In this document: in pieces, positions 51,095-60,983 of the stretch
Numbering within the stretch: the stretch's first letter is position 1
Layout of the letters: every line of letters starts with the position of its first letter
Source: Pseudorhodoplanes sinuspersici
Lineage (GTDB): Bacteria > Pseudomonadota > Alphaproteobacteria > Rhizobiales > Xanthobacteraceae
DNA length: 64,000 nt
Reading direction: 5' to 3'
Assembly: GCF_002119765.1 (NCBI RefSeq)
Contig: NZ_CP021112.1
Coordinates: forward strand, 1,854,501-1,918,500
Position numbers and translations under genes: made by a program
Notes under the pieces: model-generated
Told to the model about the DNA's origin: nothing
What the model saw: the letters and a program-made list of their open reading frames with translations, nothing else
Databases searched by the model: none

Positions 51095-53112
51095 TGAGTG
51101 ATAGCGGCATGTTCGATAATCCCGCCCTTCTCAAAGCGGTCTTCGGCCGGCTGACATTGGAATCATTGCCGCTGCACGAGCCGATTGTCGTCGGCACGTT
51201 CGCGGTGGTGGCATTGGGCGGGTTGGCTCTTCTCGGTGCCATCACTTATTTCCGCCTCTGGGGTTATTTGTGGCGCGAGTGGTTCACCAGCGTGGATCAC
51301 AAGCGTATCGGCATCATGTACATGGTGCTCGGCATCGTCATGCTGCTGCGCGGCTTTGCGGACGCCATCATGATGCGTCTTCAGCAGGCCATGGCCTTCG
51401 GTGGTTCGGAGGGTTATCTCAACGCGCATCACTACGATCAGATCTTCACCGCTCACGGTGTGATCATGATCTTCTTCGTGGCGATGCCGCTCGTGACCGG
51501 CCTCATGAACTATGTCGTGCCGCTGCAGATCGGCGCGCGGGACGTCTCATTTCCATTCCTCAATAATTTCAGCTTCTGGATGACGGCAGCCGGCGCAGTC
51601 CTCGTCATGATGTCGCTGTTCGTAGGTGAATTCGCGCGCACCGGCTGGCTGGCCTATCCGCCGCTCTCGAATATCGGCTACAGCCCGGACGTCGGCGTCG
51701 ATTATTACATCTGGTCGCTTCAGGTGGCAGGCGTGGGCACGCTGCTGTCCGGCGTCAACCTGATCTGCACCATCGTGAAGCTGCGCGCGCCCGGCATGAC
51801 GATGATGAAAATGCCGGTCTTCACCTGGACTGCGCTGTGCACGAATGTGCTGATCGTTGCTTCCTTTCCGGTGCTGACCGCGGTGCTCGCGCTGTTGTCC
51901 CTCGACCGCTATGTCGGCACGAATTTCTTCACGAACGACTTCGGCGGCAATCCGATGATGTACGTGAACCTCATCTGGATCTGGGGCCATCCTGAAGTCT
52001 ACATCCTGATCCTGCCGGCCTTCGGCATTTTCTCGGAGGTGACATCGACCTTCTCTGGCAAGCGGCTGTTTGGTTACACATCGATGGTTTACGCCACGGT
52101 GGTGATCACCATCCTGTCCTATCTAGTCTGGTTGCATCACTTCTTCACGATGGGATCGGGCGCGAGCGTGAATTCCTTCTTCGGGATCACCACCATGATC
52201 ATCTCGATCCCGACCGGCGCCAAAATGTTCAACTGGCTGTTTACGATGTATCGCGGCCGGGTCCGGCTCGAGCTCCCGATGATGTGGACATTGGCGTTCA
52301 TGCTCACCTTCGTTATCGGCGGCATGACCGGTGTGCTGCTCGCGGTGCCGCCGGCCGATTTCGTGCTGCATAACAGCCTGTTTCTGGTTGCGCATTTCCA
52401 CAACGTCATCATCGGTGGCGTAGTGTTCGGAGCCTTTGCCGGTATCAGTTTCTGGTTTCCCAAGGCCTTCGGGTTCAAGCTCGATCCGTTCTGGGGCAAA
52501 CTGTCGTTCTGGTTCTGGGTTTCGGGTTTCTACTTCGCCTTCATGCCGCTCTACGTGCTGGGCCTGATGGGCGTGACGCGGCGCCTGCGCGTGTTCGACG
52601 ATCCGTCGCTGCAGATCTGGTTCGTCGTCGCAGGCATCGGCGCTTTCCTTATCCTTCTCGGCATCGTCGCCTTCCTTGTGCAGATCGTCGTCAGCATCCG
52701 GCGGCGTGAGGCGTTGCGCGATGTGACCGGCGATCCGTGGGAGGCGCGAACGCTGGAATGGGCGACTTCGTCGCCGCCGCCCGTCTACAATTTCGCCTTC
52801 ACCCCGATCGTCCACGATAACGATGCTTGGTGGGATATGAAGCGGCGCGGCTACCGCCGTCCGCTTGAAGGCTTCAAGGCGATCCTCATGCCGAGCAATA
52901 CCGGGACGGGAGTCATTCTGGCCGGATTGAGCACGGCGCTGGCCTTCGGGTTGATCTGGTACATGTGGTGGTTGGCCGCGCTGAGTTTCATCGGGCTGCT
53001 CGCGGTCGCGATCGGTCACACCTTCAACTATCACCGCGATTTCCAGATATCGGCTTCGGACGTCGTGCGGACTGAGAGCGAGCGCACGCGCCTTCTGGCA
53101 GCGGGAGCCTGA
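51091..53112 (+). CDS. cyoB: Cytochrome bo3-type quinol oxidase subunit I
   Basis: Predicted 673 residues, about 15 helices. It carries the haem-copper site that reduces oxygen and pumps protons. Haem and CuB ligands are visible: His in [12 protein letters not shown], His and Tyr in [12 protein letters not shown], His-His in WLHHFFTMG, and the two His in [12 protein letters not shown]. The K-channel Lys is in [10 protein letters not shown] and the D-channel Asp in [15 protein letters not shown] 51091 overlaps the cyoA stop as ATGA. Confidence 0.97.
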   Translation: MMSDSGMFDNPALLKAVFGRLTLESLPLHEPIVVGTFAVVALGGLALLGAITYFRLWGYLWREWFTSVDHKRIGIMYMVLGIVMLLRGFADAIMMRLQQAMAFGGSEGYLNAHHYDQIFTAHGVIMIFFVAMPLVTGLMNYVVPLQIGARDVSFPFLNNFSFWMTAAGAVLVMMSLFVGEFARTGWLAYPPLSNIGYSPDVGVDYYIWSLQVAGVGTLLSGVNLICTIVKLRAPGMTMMKMPVFTWTALCTNVLIVASFPVLTAVLALLSLDRYVGTNFFTNDFGGNPMMYVNLIWIWGHPEVYILILPAFGIFSEVTSTFSGKRLFGYTSMVYATVVITILSYLVWLHHFFTMGSGASVNSFFGITTMIISIPTGAKMFNWLFTMYRGRVRLELPMMWTLAFMLTFVIGGMTGVLLAVPPADFVLHNSLFLVAHFHNVIIGGVVFGAFAGISFWFPKAFGFKLDPFWGKLSFWFWVSGFYFAFMPLYVLGLMGVTRRLRVFDDPSLQIWFVVAGIGAFLILLGIVAFLVQIVVSIRRREALRDVTGDPWEARTLEWATSSPPPVYNFAFTPIVHDNDAWWDMKRRGYRRPLEGFKAILMPSNTGTGVILAGLSTALAFGLIWYMWWLAALSFIGLLAVAIGHTFNYHRDFQISASDVVRTESERTRLLAAGA

Positions 53113-53115
53113 GCC

Positions 53116-53745
53116 ATGACAATCGCGATAGCGCCGCCGAAGGATGCTTCTACCATCTTTTATGTGGCGGACGAGCATCCGCATGCCGAGGGTGGCAGCA
53201 CCATGCTCGGCTTCTGGATCTATTTGATGAGCGACTGTCTCATCTTCGCGATCCTGTTTGCGACTTATGGCGTGCTGGGCGCCAACTATGCGGCCGGTCC
53301 GGCCCCCAAGGATCTGTTCGACCTGTCGCTGGTGGCCGTCAACACATCGATGCTTCTGTTGTCATCCATTACCTATGGCTTCGCCATGCTGGCGATGGTG
53401 AAGGGTCGCGTCGCGCAGGTGCAGGGGTGGCTCGCCATCACTGGACTCTTCGGCCTCGCCTTTCTCGGCATCGAACTTTACGAATTCGCACACATGATCC
53501 ACGAAGGTGCGACGCCGCAGCGCAGCGCCTTCCTGTCGTCATTCTTTACGCTGGTCGGTACCCACGGTCTGCATGTGACTTTCGGCATTCTTTGGCTCGT
53601 AACGCTGATGGTCCAGGTTGCCCGCCATGGCCTGATCGTGGCGAACCGGCGGCGGCTGATGTGCCTGAGCATGTTCTGGCATTTTCTTGACGTCATCTGG
53701 ATCGGCGTCTTCACCTTCGTCTATCTGATGGGGATGCTGCGATGA
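53116..53745 (+). CDS. cyoC: Cytochrome bo3-type quinol oxidase subunit III
   Basis: Predicted 209 residues, five membrane helices (for example [56 protein letters not shown]). Part of the CyoABCD complex in the inner membrane. It starts 3 bp after the cyoB stop and its TGA overlaps the cyoD ATG. Confidence 0.96.
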   Translation: MTIAIAPPKDASTIFYVADEHPHAEGGSTMLGFWIYLMSDCLIFAILFATYGVLGANYAAGPAPKDLFDLSLVAVNTSMLLLSSITYGFAMLAMVKGRVAQVQGWLAITGLFGLAFLGIELYEFAHMIHEGATPQRSAFLSSFFTLVGTHGLHVTFGILWLVTLMVQVARHGLIVANRRRLMCLSMFWHFLDVIWIGVFTFVYLMGMLR

Positions 53746-54134
53746 ATGCTGAAACGCGTGCTGCACATAGTTCCGCGGCGCATGATGATGCTCACACGCA
53801 TGGCGGGCAGTCGCATGGTTCGCTGCGCAGCTATCTGACAGGATTCGGTCTCTCGGTCATTCTGACCGCGATTCCGTTCTGGCTTGTCATGAGCGATGCC
53901 CTTGGCAACAAGCAAGTGACTGCATTCTTGATCATGGCATTCGCTGCCGTGCAGATCGTGGTCCATATGATCTACTTCCTGCATATGGATACGCGATCGG
54001 AGGAAGGGTGGAGCATGATGGCGCTGATCTTCACCATCATCATGGTCATGATTGCGCTGACCGGCTCGCTATGGGTGATGTATCACCTCAACATCAACAT
54101 GATGCCGGTGCACGATATGAGTCAGATGCCGTGA
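53742..54134 (+). CDS. cyoD: Cytochrome bo3-type quinol oxidase subunit IV
   Basis: Predicted 130 residues with three membrane helices ([50 protein letters not shown]). A His-rich leader ([16 protein letters not shown]) precedes them. CyoD assists assembly of the copper site in subunit I. Overlaps cyoC by ATGA and the surf1-like gene by GTGA. Confidence 0.94.
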   Translation: MNAETRAAHSSAAHDDAHTHGGQSHGSLRSYLTGFGLSVILTAIPFWLVMSDALGNKQVTAFLIMAFAAVQIVVHMIYFLHMDTRSEEGWSMMALIFTIIMVMIALTGSLWVMYHLNINMMPVHDMSQMP

Positions 54135-55003
54135 TTGCTGCCGCGCCTGCGAGAGATATTCAACATCGGCGCGATATAATCACCGCCAGCCGACGGTTCG
54201 AATTCGCGCGCTCGGCACGCTCGAAGCTCACCCTATGCTTGCTGGCTGTGTTGGCCGCGCTCGGCGTCGTGGCTTTGACGGCGCTGGGTGTATGGCAGCT
54301 CGAGCGGCGGATCTGGAAGCTGCAACTGATCGGTCAGGTCGAGCAGCGTATTCACGCTGCGCCGGTCGCCGTGCCAGGGCCTGAGACATGGCCGCGGATC
54401 AATGCCGCCGACGATGCTTATCTGAGGGTGCGCGCCACTGGCCATTTCCTCAACGACCGTGAAACATTGGTGCAGGCTGTCACGGAACGCGGAAGCGGCT
54501 ACTGGGTGATAACCCCGTTTCGCACCATCCAAGGGTTCACAGTGCTGGTCAATCGTGGCTTTGTTCCGCCAGATTTGCGTGATTCCGAGAAGCGGAAGAA
54601 GGGGCAGGTTGCGGGAGAGACGATCGTAACGGGCTTGGTCCGTATGACGGAACCGAAAGGCGGTTTCCTGCGGTCGAATGATCCGGCGGCCGGCCACTGG
54701 TATTCTCGCGATGTTGCCGCCATTGCCGCCGCGCGCGGTTTGTCTGAAGTTGCACCATTCTTCATCGATGCGGATACGACGCCCAATCCGGGCGGATGGC
54801 CAGTGGGAGGTCTGACGGTCATCGCCTTTCCAAACAATCATCTGGTCTATGCTTTGACGTGGTTTGCACTGGCTCTCATGTTGGCCGGGGCAATGGGATT
54901 CGTCGCGCGAGACGAGTGGCACTTTCGCCGAAACCTCCTAGATTGTGGGGCAGATCGTCCGCGAGCGGCCAGCAACGGCGAAACGACGAGTAAAGCGTTG
55001 TAG
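54131..55003 (+). CDS. SURF1-family oxidase assembly protein
   Basis: Predicted 290 residues. Two membrane helices (about 34-56, LTLCLLAVLAALGVVALTA, and near 240-260) enclose the periplasmic SURF1 domain (GVWQLERRIWKLQLI, then VLVNRGFVPPDLRD and PNPGGWPVGGLTVIAFPNNH). SURF1 helps insert haem a/o in oxidases. Start GTG 54131 overlaps the cyoD TGA. It takes the place where some operons have cyoE; a haem O synthase is not in the window. Confidence 0.9.
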   Translation: MIAAAPARDIQHRRDIITASRRFEFARSARSKLTLCLLAVLAALGVVALTALGVWQLERRIWKLQLIGQVEQRIHAAPVAVPGPETWPRINAADDAYLRVRATGHFLNDRETLVQAVTERGSGYWVITPFRTIQGFTVLVNRGFVPPDLRDSEKRKKGQVAGETIVTGLVRMTEPKGGFLRSNDPAAGHWYSRDVAAIAAARGLSEVAPFFIDADTTPNPGGWPVGGLTVIAFPNNHLVYALTWFALALMLAGAMGFVARDEWHFRRNLLDCGADRPRAASNGETTSKAL

Positions 55004-55018
55004 CAAGACTGGACTGGG

Positions 55019-56416
55019 ATGCCCTTCAAAACGCATGCGCTGACAGCGACAGGTGCGAGCGCCGGCTCGCGCGGAGCAGAGGCTATCCAGCCGTCCAGAC
55101 AGAAGGGATCGGCCACGGGTGCGGCCATTCCGCCGCCGCCTGTCGACGATACCACCAACCGTAAAAACATGGCGCTCCTGATTCAGCTTCGCTGGATCGC
55201 CGTGGGCGGCCAGATCGTGACCATTGCCTTTGTGCAGGTTTGGCTCGGCATCACCTTGCCGCTTGTCCCGATGGCTGTCGTACTTTGTGCGCTGGTGGTG
55301 CTCAATGTCGCGAGCCTCGTCTGGCTGCGTAACCGGGCCGAAGTCAGCAACCGCGAATTGTTAATCGCTCTCATGCTCGATGTCGCCGCTTTGACCGCTC
55401 AGCTTTATTTGAGTGGAGGAGCGACAAACCCGTTCACATCTCTCTATCTCCTGCAAGTTACGCTGGGCGCTGTGCTTCTTGACGCGCGATCGACCTGGTC
55501 GCTCGTCGCGCTCACCTGTGCGAGTTTTGCGGGTCTTATGGTTTTCTACCACCCGCTCCAACTGCCCGCCGAGACCGGCGATCTATTCAATTTGCATATC
55601 ATCGGCATGTTCGTTGGTTTCGCTCTGGATGCGACGCTGCTTGTCGTGTTCGTGGCGCGTATCACTCAAAACCTGCGTGAGCGCGATGCCCATGTCGCTG
55701 CGCTACGGCAACACGCGGCGGAGGAGGATCACATTGTCCGGATGGGGTTGCTTGCGTCGGGTGCCGCGCACGAACTTGGTACGCCGTTGGCGTCTCTATC
55801 CGTGATCCTCAGTGACTGGCGGCGTATGTCGGCGCTGTCTTCCGATCCCGAGATGGCGGACGATATGGAGGAGATGCAGTCAGCGTTGCAGCGTTGCAAA
55901 TCGATTGTTACGGGTATTCTTGTATCGGCTGGCGAAGCACGGGGTGAGGCGTCCTCCGCGACGACGGTGAATAATTTCCTGGCCGAGCTCGTCGCGGAAT
56001 GGCGCGAGGCGCGGGCGGTCTCAACGCTCTCCTATGAGAACAGGTTCGGCACCGATCTTGCCATCGTCTCGGATACGGCGCTCAAGCAAGTCGTTTTCAA
56101 CGTGCTCGACAATGCGTTCGAAGTGTCGCCGAGTTGGGTGGAGTTTGCTGCCGAGCGTGATGACGAAGCGCTTGTGCTCCGCGTCAGTGATAATGGGCCT
56201 GGATTTGATTCAGAGATGCTTATGCATCTGGGCAAGCCCTATCAATCCAGCAAAGGGCGTCCCGGTGGTGGCCTTGGGCTGTTCCTGGTGACGAATGTAG
56301 TCCGCAAGCTTGGCGGGTCGGTGACGGCGCGGAACCGCCTGCAGGGCGGCGCGACCGTCACTTTGATCCTGCCGCTGGCCACGCTTGCGATCGGAGGTCG
56401 CGGATATGCCGGATGA
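55019..56416 (+). CDS. regB: Redox sensor histidine kinase RegB/PrrB/ActS
   Basis: Predicted 465 residues. Six membrane helices (about 48-210) carry the quinone-linked motif GGATNPF near 133-139; the H-box is SGAAHELGTPLASLSV near 250, the redox-active Cys is in LQRCKSIVTG near 293, and N/G boxes are VVFNVLDNAFEVSP, VSDNGPGF and GGGLGLFLV. RegB autophosphorylates when the quinone pool and Cys are reduced. It lies 15 bp after the surf1 gene and overlaps regA by 11 bp, so oxidase and sensor genes are linked. Confidence 0.95.
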   Translation: MPFKTHALTATGASAGSRGAEAIQPSRQKGSATGAAIPPPPVDDTTNRKNMALLIQLRWIAVGGQIVTIAFVQVWLGITLPLVPMAVVLCALVVLNVASLVWLRNRAEVSNRELLIALMLDVAALTAQLYLSGGATNPFTSLYLLQVTLGAVLLDARSTWSLVALTCASFAGLMVFYHPLQLPAETGDLFNLHIIGMFVGFALDATLLVVFVARITQNLRERDAHVAALRQHAAEEDHIVRMGLLASGAAHELGTPLASLSVILSDWRRMSALSSDPEMADDMEEMQSALQRCKSIVTGILVSAGEARGEASSATTVNNFLAELVAEWREARAVSTLSYENRFGTDLAIVSDTALKQVVFNVLDNAFEVSPSWVEFAAERDDEALVLRVSDNGPGFDSEMLMHLGKPYQSSKGRPGGGLGLFLVTNVVRKLGGSVTARNRLQGGATVTLILPLATLAIGGRGYAG

Positions 56417-56939
56417 CCGTCTGCTGATGATCGTCGAGGACGACCCTGGATTTGCTAGAACGCTCAAGCGATCGTTCGAGCGGCGCGGATACGAAGTGCT
56501 GCTTGCGGCAGGATACGAGGATATTCGCGAAATCCTGAAGACGCATTCTCCAGGCTACGCTGTTGTGGACCTTAAGCTGGCAGGTGTCTCAGGACTCGCC
56601 TGTGTGGAAGAACTCCATGCCCACGACGAGGATATGCTTATTGTTGTGTTGACTGGCTTCGCGAGTATCGCGACAGCGGTGGAAGCAATCAAACTCGGCG
56701 CCTGCCATTATCTCGCCAAACCGTCGAGCACCGATGATATCGAAGCGGCGTTCAGGAAGGCGGCCGGCGACACGGCGGTGACGCTTGCGGAGCGTCCAAC
56801 CTCGATCAAAACCCTTGAATGGGAGCGCATCCATCAGACGCTGATGGAAACCGACTTCAATATCTCCGAAACGGCAAGGCGCCTTGGCATGCACCGGCGA
56901 ACGTTGGCCCGCAAGCTTGAGAAGCGCCAAGTCAAATAA
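56406..56939 (+). CDS. regA: Redox response regulator RegA/PrrA/ActR
   Basis: Predicted 177 residues. Receiver domain with acidic pocket VEDDPGF, phospho-acceptor Asp55 in AVVDLKLAG, Thr in VVLTGFAS and Lys in YLAKP; a short linker; and the Fis-type HTH ISETARRLGMHRRTLARKL, almost invariant in this family. It controls respiratory, carbon and nitrogen functions in alphaproteobacteria and may regulate the cyo genes. ATG 56406 lies within the end of regB. Confidence 0.95.
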   Translation: MPDDRLLMIVEDDPGFARTLKRSFERRGYEVLLAAGYEDIREILKTHSPGYAVVDLKLAGVSGLACVEELHAHDEDMLIVVLTGFASIATAVEAIKLGACHYLAKPSSTDDIEAAFRKAAGDTAVTLAERPTSIKTLEWERIHQTLMETDFNISETARRLGMHRRTLARKLEKRQVK

Positions 56940-57074
56940 TGAAACGCCTGTCGAATGACACATAAGTCTGAATCAGGTTCGTAAAAAACTTTGATACATC
57001 AATCGCTACAACACCTGCGGTCTGCAAGGGCAGACGGACCGCTCTTGCCGTCGGCAAGTCAATCAGCGTTCAAT

Positions 57075-57494
57075 CTACGTGCCTGCGATTGTCGCCACCT
57101 TCGATATTGGTCTGGGAGGGGTTCTGAATTTCGTACGAAAGGCTGTCGAAAAATGTGAGAGGTCGTTGAAGCCAACGCCATAGGTGATTTGGGTCACAGA
57201 ATACACGGCCTGGCGCGGATCGGCGAGCGCTCGTTGTGTCTCGTCAAGTCTCAACTCAAGCAAGGCGCGGCCGAATGACGTTTCCGCAGCTTCAAATCGA
57301 TTGTGAATGGTTCTGATCGACACATTCAAATGCTTGGCCAAAGTCTGCGGCGACAGGTTCGGGTTCATCAAATGACGCCTTATAAAAGCGAATATTCTTT
57401 CGATTTCGGAGAGACGCTCCTTCGCTGTATTTAGCTCTGACGTGTTGTGCGCAGTAAGAAGCGCGACGAGATTGCAAAGGTTGTCGGCCAGCAA
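57075..57494 (-). pseudogene. AraC-family regulator, only C-terminal HTH half left
   Basis: The 139 residues cover a complete double HTH (IFAFIRRHLMNPNLSPQTLA, LNVSIRTIHNRFEAAE, YSVTQITYGVGFNDLSHFST, FRTKFRTPP). Full-length relatives have about 300 residues. Upstream the frame is open only to a TGA about 60 bp before the TTG, so the sensor half is gone; degraded pieces may remain to about 57790 (see 57495-57796). The only start would be TTG 57494. Probably a decayed regulator of the neighbouring TRAP/sulfonate genes, but that link is a guess. Confidence 0.65.
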
Positions 57495-57796
57495 CTCCGC
57501 CTCATCGGCCGATTGACAAGTCGGCCTTGTCTCGTGATGTTTGCGCTGGGATCAAACATGCGGCGATGAACATCATTGCACCTGAGCGATACGGCCATTG
57601 GGTAGGGCTCAGCGGCTCCTTTTCTGAAACGCCAAGTTCTCGCCAGTGACGGTTAGATTCATACCATTCTCGGTGGAGACGTCTTGTGCGCTGTCTCGCG
57701 CGAAGCTGACCGGGATATCTCTCAACGTGAGAGCCAGCGCAGGCGGAACACGATATAAAGCTATCGCGATTATTTTCCTGGCTTCGAATGCTTGGC
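57495..57796. other. Region between AraC remnant and TRAP large permease
   Basis: 302 bp with no good gene. On the minus strand a short stretch before 57609 reads LRDIPVSFARDSAQDV, vaguely like the start of an AraC sensor domain, followed by stops in all frames I tried. It may be the ruined N-terminal half of the regulator at 57075-57494. No repeat or promoter recognised. Confidence 0.4.
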
Positions 57797-59110
57797 CTAG
57801 TTCATCACCCGTGGCAACCACAGCGCGATTTCGGGAAACATCAGCAGCAATCCGAGGCCGATCAGCTGTAAGATCATGAACTGCACCATGCCCCGATAGA
57901 TGTCGCTTAGCTCCCATTGCGGCACGACGCCTTTCAGAAAATAGGCCGATAATGCCACCGGCGGTGACAGCCAGGCCGTCTGTAAACACACAGCTACCAG
58001 CGTACAGAACCAGATCAGATCAATTCCAAGCTTCTGAACCAGAGGAAGCATGATCGGGACGACGATCAGCGCGATCGGCACCCATTCCAGCGGCCAGCCG
58101 AGCACGAAGATAAGTGCCAGAATCAAGATGAGCATGATCGTCGGCGGAAACGGAAGTTCGATCAGCCATTCGGCGATCATGTTGGCTGTCCCAAGTCGCG
58201 CAAAGATTGCGCCGAAATAATTCGAGGCAGCCACAAGCAGCAGGATCATGCAAGACGATTCGAGCGTTGCGTAGAGCGTCTTCTTGAGTTTCGGCCAGGT
58301 CATGGTCCGCGTTATGAGCGTAAGCATGAAAATGACGAACGCTCCGACCGCCCCGGCGTCCGTAGGCGTTGCGATACCTGCCAGTATCACGCCCAGCGTA
58401 CCGAGAATGGCGATGATGACCGGAATGACGCCGACCGCAAGCTCCTTCAGGACGGTGATTTTGCTCGCGGCGCGTTCGCCCATCGGCAGTGGCGGGCCAT
58501 AAGCCGGGTCATAGTAACACATGCCGAGACAATATAAGATGTAGAGCCCCGCCAGCATCAATCCCGGAACCACCGCCGCGACGAACAAGTCGGTGGTCGG
58601 CACGCCGACCGCCGGCCCCATGACAATCAGCATCACAGATGGCGGGATGAGGATGCCGAGTGTGCCTCCGGCAGTGATGGCGCCGGCCGACATCCGAACA
58701 TCGTATTTTGAGCGGATCATCGACGGCGCCGCCATCACGCCAAGCAGCGTGACCGATGAACCCACAATTCCTGTCGCGGCCGCAAAGATTGTTGCTGTGA
58801 TGAGCACTGCGAGATACAGCGAGCCCCGAACATTCGCAAGCAACTGCTGCACGCCACGAAAAAGCTTCTCCATCAGTCCGGACTGTTCGAGCAGATAACC
58901 CATGAACAGAAAGAACGGAACCGATGCCAGCGACGTCTCCTTCATGACCGAGAAGAATTGCAGAGTCATCAGGTGAATTGCGACCGGTCCAAGCGCAAAC
59001 CAGCCGACGCCGAGCGCGACCGCGACCAGCGTGAAAGCAATCGGAAAGCCGATAAAGATCGTCGTGAAGAGAAGAACCAGAGACAGAAGCCCGATGATCT
59101 CGTTAGACAT
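57797..59110 (-). CDS. TRAP transporter large permease (DctM type)
   Basis: Predicted 437 residues, 11-13 membrane helices (for example IIGLLSLVLLFTTIFIGFP, AATGIVGSSVTLLGVMAAP, GGTLGILIPPSVMLIVMG). It is the ion-coupled translocating subunit. ATG 59110 overlaps the end of the small-permease gene by 8 bp. With the genes at 59103 and 59793 it forms a complete tripartite carrier; context with a GMC dehydrogenase and xsc points to a sulfonate such as isethionate (IseKLM-like) rather than C4-dicarboxylates. Confidence 0.92.
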   Translation of the reverse strand: MSNEIIGLLSLVLLFTTIFIGFPIAFTLVAVALGVGWFALGPVAIHLMTLQFFSVMKETSLASVPFFLFMGYLLEQSGLMEKLFRGVQQLLANVRGSLYLAVLITATIFAAATGIVGSSVTLLGVMAAPSMIRSKYDVRMSAGAITAGGTLGILIPPSVMLIVMGPAVGVPTTDLFVAAVVPGLMLAGLYILYCLGMCYYDPAYGPPLPMGERAASKITVLKELAVGVIPVIIAILGTLGVILAGIATPTDAGAVGAFVIFMLTLITRTMTWPKLKKTLYATLESSCMILLLVAASNYFGAIFARLGTANMIAEWLIELPFPPTIMLILILALIFVLGWPLEWVPIALIVVPIMLPLVQKLGIDLIWFCTLVAVCLQTAWLSPPVALSAYFLKGVVPQWELSDIYRGMVQFMILQLIGLGLLLMFPEIALWLPRVMN

Positions 59111-59687
59111 GGGGTCTCTCTTCGATACGATCAGTCGCGGAGACCGGATTGAACCTCGGGACCCAATGGCCTGTCTTCCAGGCATGGATCGAGCGCAACA
59201 GCTCGCCGGCGCCCTGAATGAGGAGCAAGACGCACGTTGTCGGCAGCACTGCCTTCAATGGCCAGATGCGCGGCAGCCACGGTGACGTCACGCTGCGTTC
59301 ATCGCGCAGGAAGGAGGTCCAGAAAAAGTCCCAGGTGACAAAAAGAAAAATGATGAGCGGTGGAAAGAAGAAAATGAGATAGCAGAGCGTGTCCACCATC
59401 CCTTGCCTTCGCGGCGACCATTGTCCGTAATAGATGTCGGTGCGGATATGTCCGCCCCGCTGCAGCGTGTAGGCGGATCCCAGCATAAAGAAAGTGCCGT
59501 AGGTGATGAATGTCACATCGTAGGCCCAGACTGTCGGCGCATTAAGGAAGTAACGCGCGGTGACTTCGTAAACGAGCGCTAGCACCATCGGCACGATGAG
59601 CCAGCTGACGAGCCAACCCGACCACAGGGCGGGTTTGTCGATGATGTGGATCAGACGCGTGATTGCCGGTTCTCGGTCATTCGTCAT
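59103..59687 (-). CDS. TRAP transporter small permease (DctQ type)
   Basis: Predicted 194 residues, four membrane helices (WLVSWLIVPMVLALVYEVTA, AYDVTFITYGTFFMLGSAY, TLCYLIFFFPPLIIFLFV, AVLPTTCVLLLIQGAGEL). AGGGGG precedes ATG 59687. It lies between the binding protein and large permease genes; a hairpin separates it from the former. Its Trp-rich, four-helix form is that of the mannitol/chloroaromatic-type TRAP group. Confidence 0.9.
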   Translation of the reverse strand: MTNDREPAITRLIHIIDKPALWSGWLVSWLIVPMVLALVYEVTARYFLNAPTVWAYDVTFITYGTFFMLGSAYTLQRGGHIRTDIYYGQWSPRRQGMVDTLCYLIFFFPPLIIFLFVTWDFFWTSFLRDERSVTSPWLPRIWPLKAVLPTTCVLLLIQGAGELLRSIHAWKTGHWVPRFNPVSATDRIEERPHV

Positions 59688-59749
59688 CGCAATCCCCCTT
59701 TCGTGACACGCGGTTTTCGCCCATGTGCGTGTCTTGTCGCGGCAGCAAT

Positions 59750-59779
59750 GCCGGTCCGAGCCACAGCGGCCGGACCGGC
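59750..59779 (-). other. Hairpin between TRAP binding-protein and permease genes
   Basis: GCCGGTCC (59750-59757) and GGACCGGC (59772-59779): perfect 8-bp stem, 14-base loop, without T-run, in the 105-bp gap. Such stems after binding-protein genes often protect the upstream mRNA and reduce permease expression. Confidence 0.5.
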
Positions 59780-59792
59780 ACGAGCGGCACCG

Positions 59793-60902
59793 CTATTTAT
59801 CCAGTGCCGAATTGCCGAGCTCCGAATAGAGATCGAGAATTTTTGTCCAATACGGCACGACGGTTTTTGCAAACGTGCGCTGACTGTCGAGGACCTCTTT
59901 AAAGAAGGGGTCCTTTGCCGCATATCGATCGAGCACCGTATTCGTGGCTTTCACGAATTCGGGATAGAACTCTTTTGGAGTATCGAGAATCTTGACACCG
60001 TGCTTCTCGCGGAGCTCGAAGATTGCCTGAGCATTACGCCAGACATTGAAGGTATAGGTCTCGCCGATCGACGCCAGTGAAGCCGCTTCGAGAATCGCCC
60101 GCTGGTCGGCCGGGAGCTTGGCGTACCAATCCTTATTCCAGAGGATTTCTCCGACGTCGGTCGATTGATGGAGCCCCTGCAGGTAGTAGTTCTTCCAGAC
60201 AGTATGCAGACCCAGGTTGCGGTCGTCGGCCGGTCCGATCCATTCGGCCGCGTCGATCGTGCCGCGTTGCGCCGCCGGAACGATTTCGCCGCCTGGCATC
60301 GCCACCGCAGCGATTCCCATTTCCTTGAAAATCTCGCCGGTGATACCGGGTGGCGAACGATATTTCATGCTCTTGAAGTCAGCCACGTCCTTGATCGGCC
60401 GCTTGAACCAGCCAAGCGGATCAGGACCCATCGGCTGCACCATGTGTGCTACGATTCTGACTTTCAGAACGTCGCTGTACAATTTGTCGAGCAGCTTGTT
60501 GCCGCCGCCCTCGTAAAGCCAGGCGACATGTGACAGCTGATCAAGCCCGGCGCCCGCGCCCGCCATCGGATTGGAGAACAATCCGGCGGCCGGATGCTTG
60601 CCGGACCAGTAATGGGTCCAGGCATAGCCGGCCTCGACGATGCCCTTGTCGACGGCGTCGAGGATTTCGAAAGCCGGAACGATGGCACCATCCGGCAGAA
60701 CTTCGATCTTGATCTTGCCGTTCGACATCTTGTCGACGCGTTCGGCATATCGCTTCAAGAGTTCAAAATAGATACTTGCCGTCGGCACGGCCGTCTGCAT
60801 GCGGATTTTCTGTTGTGCCCACGCCGAGGTTGCGGCGAATAACACAACGAAGGCGATGAATAATGACTTCAGCAGTCTGTACGACATCAATCTGTAGGGC
60901 AT
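59793..60902 (-). CDS. TRAP transporter substrate-binding protein (DctP type)
   Basis: Predicted 369 residues. Signal peptide LKSLFIAFVVLFAATSAWA is followed by the mature DctP fold (KIRMQTAVPTASIYFELLKR, VLPDGAIVPAFEILDAVDKG, FKSMKYRSPPGITGEIFKEM, AMPGGEIVPAAQRGTIDAAE). The conserved Arg in MKYRSP is the usual carboxylate/sulfonate ligand. It resembles binding proteins of the mannitol/chloroaromatic/alpha-keto-acid group. Strong ribosome site GAGGAG before ATG 60902. It follows the GMC gene by 81 bp and is likely the isethionate (IseK-like) binder by context. Confidence 0.92.
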   Translation of the reverse strand: MPYRLMSYRLLKSLFIAFVVLFAATSAWAQQKIRMQTAVPTASIYFELLKRYAERVDKMSNGKIKIEVLPDGAIVPAFEILDAVDKGIVEAGYAWTHYWSGKHPAAGLFSNPMAGAGAGLDQLSHVAWLYEGGGNKLLDKLYSDVLKVRIVAHMVQPMGPDPLGWFKRPIKDVADFKSMKYRSPPGITGEIFKEMGIAAVAMPGGEIVPAAQRGTIDAAEWIGPADDRNLGLHTVWKNYYLQGLHQSTDVGEILWNKDWYAKLPADQRAILEAASLASIGETYTFNVWRNAQAIFELREKHGVKILDTPKEFYPEFVKATNTVLDRYAAKDPFFKEVLDSQRTFAKTVVPYWTKILDLYSELGNSALDK

Positions 60903-60983
60903 TGGCTATCTCCTCACTAGATCGCACCGCGGACTTCTTATCGGCAGGGATTGCCGCCGGCCGCTTGTGATGGGCGCGTTGTT

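Noticed and set aside
52123-53184. 353-codon minus-strand frame opposite cyoB
   Set aside because: Charged, low-complexity translation that mirrors a membrane-protein gene; cyoB is certain.
57609-57989. 126-codon minus-strand ORF beside the TRAP permease
   Set aside because: Most of it overlaps the permease gene in another frame; only a short part resembles an AraC sensor, treated as remnant.
57797-60902. C4-dicarboxylate (DctPQM) identity of the TRAP carrier
   Set aside because: The subunits look like the mannitol/chloroaromatic-type group and sit with xsc and a GMC dehydrogenase; a sulfonate substrate fits better.
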